Source: JAGNLA01 sp964472265 (GTDB lineage Bacteria; Caldisericota; Caldisericia; JAAYUI01). Taken from it: a stretch of 8,069 bases of DNA. Every line of letters starts with the position of its first letter. Position 1 is the stretch's first letter. Positions 6,538 through 8,069 of the stretch are shown piece by piece. Below the pieces are notes generated by a model. That model made no database searches, had not been told where the DNA came from, and saw nothing but the letters and a program-made list of their open reading frames with translations. The DNA is taken from contig CAYYJO010000080.1 of NCBI GenBank assembly GCA_964472265.1, positions 1 through 8,069 on the forward strand, written 5' to 3'. The translations under genes and the position numbers were made by a program.

Positions 6538-6700
6538 ATCGAGAAAAAACAAGGTATTTATGGGTGTTTGCGGTGGAATAGGCGAATACCTTGAGATTGA
6601 TCCGGTCATAATAAGAATCATATTCATTTTCACAGGCATCGGCCTGCTTGCATATTTCATAATTGGTTTGATAATACCGTTGGAACCGGTTGGTTCCTGA
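6521..6700 (+). CDS. PspC-domain protein (59 aa, domain only)
   Basis: From ATG 6521 the whole 59-residue product is one PspC domain: the basic start KRLYRSRKNK, the signature GVCGGIGEYLEIDPVIIRI (15-33), then a hydrophobic helix at about 33-53 ending IIPLEP. PspC domains are inner-membrane proteins of the phage-shock/envelope-stress response. In enterobacteria PspC works with PspB to release PspA control, while many other bacteria carry stand-alone PspC proteins like this one. No PspA, PspB or PspF is visible here, so the classical Psp circuit cannot be claimed; control by the upstream ECF sigma is a reasonable inference. The gene overlaps the six-helix gene by 17 nt and ends 12 nt before the next start, so it is firmly in the operon. 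The symbol is left blank because the protein is a domain match, not an evident pspC orthologue. Confidence 0.92.
   Translation: MKRLYRSRKNKVFMGVCGGIGEYLEIDPVIIRIIFIFTGIGLLAYFIIGLIIPLEPVGS
6682..6697 (+). other. Small hairpin just before the stop of the PspC gene
   Basis: GGAACC (6682-6687), loop GGTT, GGTTCC (6692-6697) form a perfect 6-bp stem 3 nt before the AGGAG (6701-6705) of the next gene. An alternative pairing of TTCC (6694-6697) with GGAG (6702-6705) over loop TGAA would instead mask that Shine-Dalgarno. The two folds exclude each other. There is no U-tract, so it is not a terminator. A regulatory role is speculative. Confidence 0.35.
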
Positions 6701-6712
6701 AGGAGTGAAAAA

Positions 6713-7846
6713 ATGAAAAAGGTTTTATTGATTGCTCTAATTGTTTTCGCCTGCCTTGGCGTTTTCAGTACAACATCAAAAGCCGAGGAACCGGCAACCG
6801 GAGGCGAAACTACTGTTGGAACGCTGATGCTTGCAAAACCGTCTGTTGACACAACACTAAACCACGAAGGTGATGTGTTTGCTGCCGGACAGAGTGTTAT
6901 TTTGAAGGGAAAGATTTACGGAAACCTGTTTGTTGCCGGTTCCAGCGTCACCCTTTCAAAAGACCTTGAAGTCAGGGGCTCGGTTTTTGCTGCTGGACAG
7001 TCTGTTGTTTCAGAGGCGATGGTGTACGGGCAGGTTTATCTTGCCGGCTCAAACATCACAGATTCGTCGGAAGTCTACGGCGACATCAAGGCTGCCGGCT
7101 CAAATGTCAACCTCGCCGGAAAGTACAACTACGCCTATGAAAGTGGCGAGAAGCTGACATTTGCCGGTTTTGCCAACTACGGGCTTCGTTTGGCCGGAAA
7201 GACAATCGAAATCACTGATGGGTCAACGGTCAACGGCAAGATCAAGATCAATGTCACAGCTGGCAACACTCCGAAAGTGCCGGAAAAGTACAAGGCAGCA
7301 ACAGAGATCATTCAGCAAAAGGACGACCCGGACGAACACCCGACAGGATTGATGAACATCTGGGTGCTCGTCTCAGGATTCCTGTTCTCGTTTGTGGTTG
7401 GCATCGTAATGATGTACATCTTCCCGACCTGTTTTGAGAAGATCAAGCATTATCTTACAAAAAAGATGTGGTTCTCCCTGCTTTGGGGATTCCTCTCGTT
7501 CCTCATCGTCCCAATATGCGGCATTGTTCTCATGCTCATCTTCTTCCCGGCAGCCGTGGTTTTTGTCATCGCCGGCGTGTTCTTCTGGATTGCAACCTTC
7601 CTGTTTGGATCGATTGTAATCTACTACTGGATCGGTGAACTGCTTGGAAAGCTCATCGCAAAAGACAAGCCAATCCATGCCGTCCTCGTGCTGCTGATGG
7701 GTCTTGTGGCAACAACGCTTGTCCTCTTCCTGATCAGCCTCATCCCGATTGTCGGCCCAATCAGCGGTCTGATAAAGCTTGCCATCTACATGATTGGCTC
7801 AGGCGCAGTCATCATGGCAATATTTACAAAAGAGCCAGCCGCCTGA
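6713..7846 (+). CDS. Secreted bactofilin-like beta-helix protein with C-terminal membrane domain
   Basis: The 377-residue product has three parts. Residues 1-24 form a signal peptide (MKKVLLIALIVFACLG... with SKA|EE as a likely signal peptidase I site; VFAC is a poor lipobox). Residues about 53-170 are a repetitive beta-helix region with rungs about 17-19 residues apart, marked by VFAAGQSV (55-62), LFVAGSSV (72-79), VFAAGQSV (91-98), VYLAGSNI (108-115) and IKAAGSNV (125-132), with a weaker LRLAGKTI (158-165). This is the pattern of polymer-forming bactofilin proteins. Residues about 213-372 hold some five membrane spans separated by short loops, as in the known class of bactofilin-like proteins fused to a membrane domain. 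With the signal peptide, the beta-helix should lie outside the cytoplasm, unlike classical bactofilins. AGGAG at 6701-6705 is 7 nt before the ATG. It is the last gene before the terminator. The likely role is envelope scaffolding or stress adaptation (inference). Confidence 0.85.
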   Translation: MKKVLLIALIVFACLGVFSTTSKAEEPATGGETTVGTLMLAKPSVDTTLNHEGDVFAAGQSVILKGKIYGNLFVAGSSVTLSKDLEVRGSVFAAGQSVVSEAMVYGQVYLAGSNITDSSEVYGDIKAAGSNVNLAGKYNYAYESGEKLTFAGFANYGLRLAGKTIEITDGSTVNGKIKINVTAGNTPKVPEKYKAATEIIQQKDDPDEHPTGLMNIWVLVSGFLFSFVVGIVMMYIFPTCFEKIKHYLTKKMWFSLLWGFLSFLIVPICGIVLMLIFFPAAVVFVIAGVFFWIATFLFGSIVIYYWIGELLGKLIAKDKPIHAVLVLLMGLVATTLVLFLISLIPIVGPISGLIKLAIYMIGSGAVIMAIFTKEPAA

Positions 7847-7868
7847 TTTTATTTACTGTATGAATTTG

Positions 7869-7898
7869 AAAAGCCAGGCTTTTTGAGCCTGGCTTTTT
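7869..7898 (+). terminator. Rho-independent terminator of the ileS-sigma-psp operon
   Basis: AAAAGCCAGGCT (7869-7880) pairs perfectly with AGCCTGGCTTTT (7886-7897) around a 5-nt loop TTTTG, and the stem runs into a five-T tract (7894-7898). The GC-rich core GCCAGGC/GCCTGGC is classical. It lies 22 nt after the stop of the bactofilin-like gene. The matching A-run on the left could let it also work on the minus strand. Confidence 0.95.
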
Positions 7899-7901
7899 CA
7901 T

Positions 7902-7907
7902 TATAAT
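7902..7907 (+). promoter_or_regulatory. Perfect -10 box (TATAAT) for the right-edge gene
   Basis: TATAAT matches consensus exactly and sits just after the terminator. The -35 is poor: TTTTTG at 7880-7885 with a 16-nt spacer, inside the terminator loop region. The box ends 8 nt before the ATG at 7916, so the transcript would have almost no leader. Confidence 0.35.
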
Positions 7908-7915
7908 GAAGGCAT

Positions 7916-8069
7916 ATGAAGAAAATTGAGAGAAAGCTGATAATACTAACACCAGAAAATGACAGAGAAATAATTAACGAACTCGCTTTGTTTGGCTGGA
8001 CTTTGACTAAAGATTATGATAAAGAAACTGAAAGAAGAGTGAATAATAAATATGTAATTGGATCATATA
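7916..8069 (+). CDS. Partial AT-rich gene of unknown function
   Basis: The frame from ATG 7916 stays open for 51 codons to the right edge. The product begins MKKIERKLIILTPENDREI and continues through an FGWTLTKDYDKET segment: a strand-like start, then a charged helix, with no signal peptide or membrane span so far. GAAGG (7908-7912) is only 3 nt before the ATG, close for a Shine-Dalgarno. GC is about 28-35% over the first lines, well below the operon that ends at 7846 and similar to the core of the left-hand 541-residue gene. It is separated from the operon by the terminator and so is its own transcription unit. I do not recognise the family. Confidence 0.55.
   Translation, partial: MKKIERKLIILTPENDREIINELALFGWTLTKDYDKETERRVNNKYVIGSY

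Noticed and set aside
6053..6648. Exact 16-nt repeat CAGGCATCGGCCTGCT at 6053-6068 and 6633-6648, with a CAGGC/GCCTG dyad
   Set aside because: Both copies encode Gly-Ile-Gly-Leu-Leu in a membrane helix. Shared codon choice for the same peptide explains it, though relatives could be checked for a conserved dyad.
1..8069. CRISPR array, tRNA/rRNA genes, transposase or att sites
   Set aside because: I saw no regularly spaced repeats, no tRNA-like cloverleaf, no transposase motif and no direct repeats flanking any block.

Overview
The window is bacterial. It has Shine-Dalgarno sites ahead of most genes, an extracytoplasmic-function (ECF) sigma-70-family factor, a PspC-domain protein and a canonical rho-independent terminator. 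Coding GC is about 50-55% in the central gene block (hand count of sample lines) and only about 28-40% in most of the flanking genes. I cannot place the organism in a phylum. The isoleucyl-tRNA synthetase is the long eukaryote/archaea-like type 2 form, which is scattered across many bacterial phyla and is not diagnostic.

Layout. Positions 1-1845 hold two minus-strand genes of unknown function: a 541-residue protein with a single N-terminal membrane anchor, followed 42 nt downstream by the start of another membrane-anchored protein that runs off the left edge. A 117-bp divergent intergenic region (1846-1962) carries a plausible sigma-70 promoter for the plus strand. From 1963 to 7846 six plus-strand genes are packed with overlaps or gaps of at most 15 nt: ileS (type 2), an ECF sigma factor, a 107-residue membrane protein, a 177-residue six-helix membrane protein, a 59-residue PspC-domain protein, and a 377-residue secreted bactofilin-like beta-helix protein with a multi-span membrane domain. 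A strong terminator at 7869-7898 closes the unit. An AT-rich gene of unknown function begins at 7916 and runs off the right edge.

How they may work together. The five genes after ileS look like an envelope-stress module: a sigma factor, a candidate membrane-bound regulator of it (noncanonical, without a zinc-binding anti-sigma motif), and three envelope proteins related to Psp/LiaF and bactofilin themes. The sigma gene starts at a TTG that overlaps the ileS stop codon (TTGA), so it is probably translationally coupled to ileS. The functional linkage is inference from gene order and domain type.

Most notable observations: the IleRS class I signature HxGH is replaced by GIHH, a swap associated with extreme mupirocin resistance in type 2 IleRS; the compact sigma/PspC/bactofilin cluster; and a perfect 14-bp inverted repeat inside the AT-rich core of the 541-residue gene.
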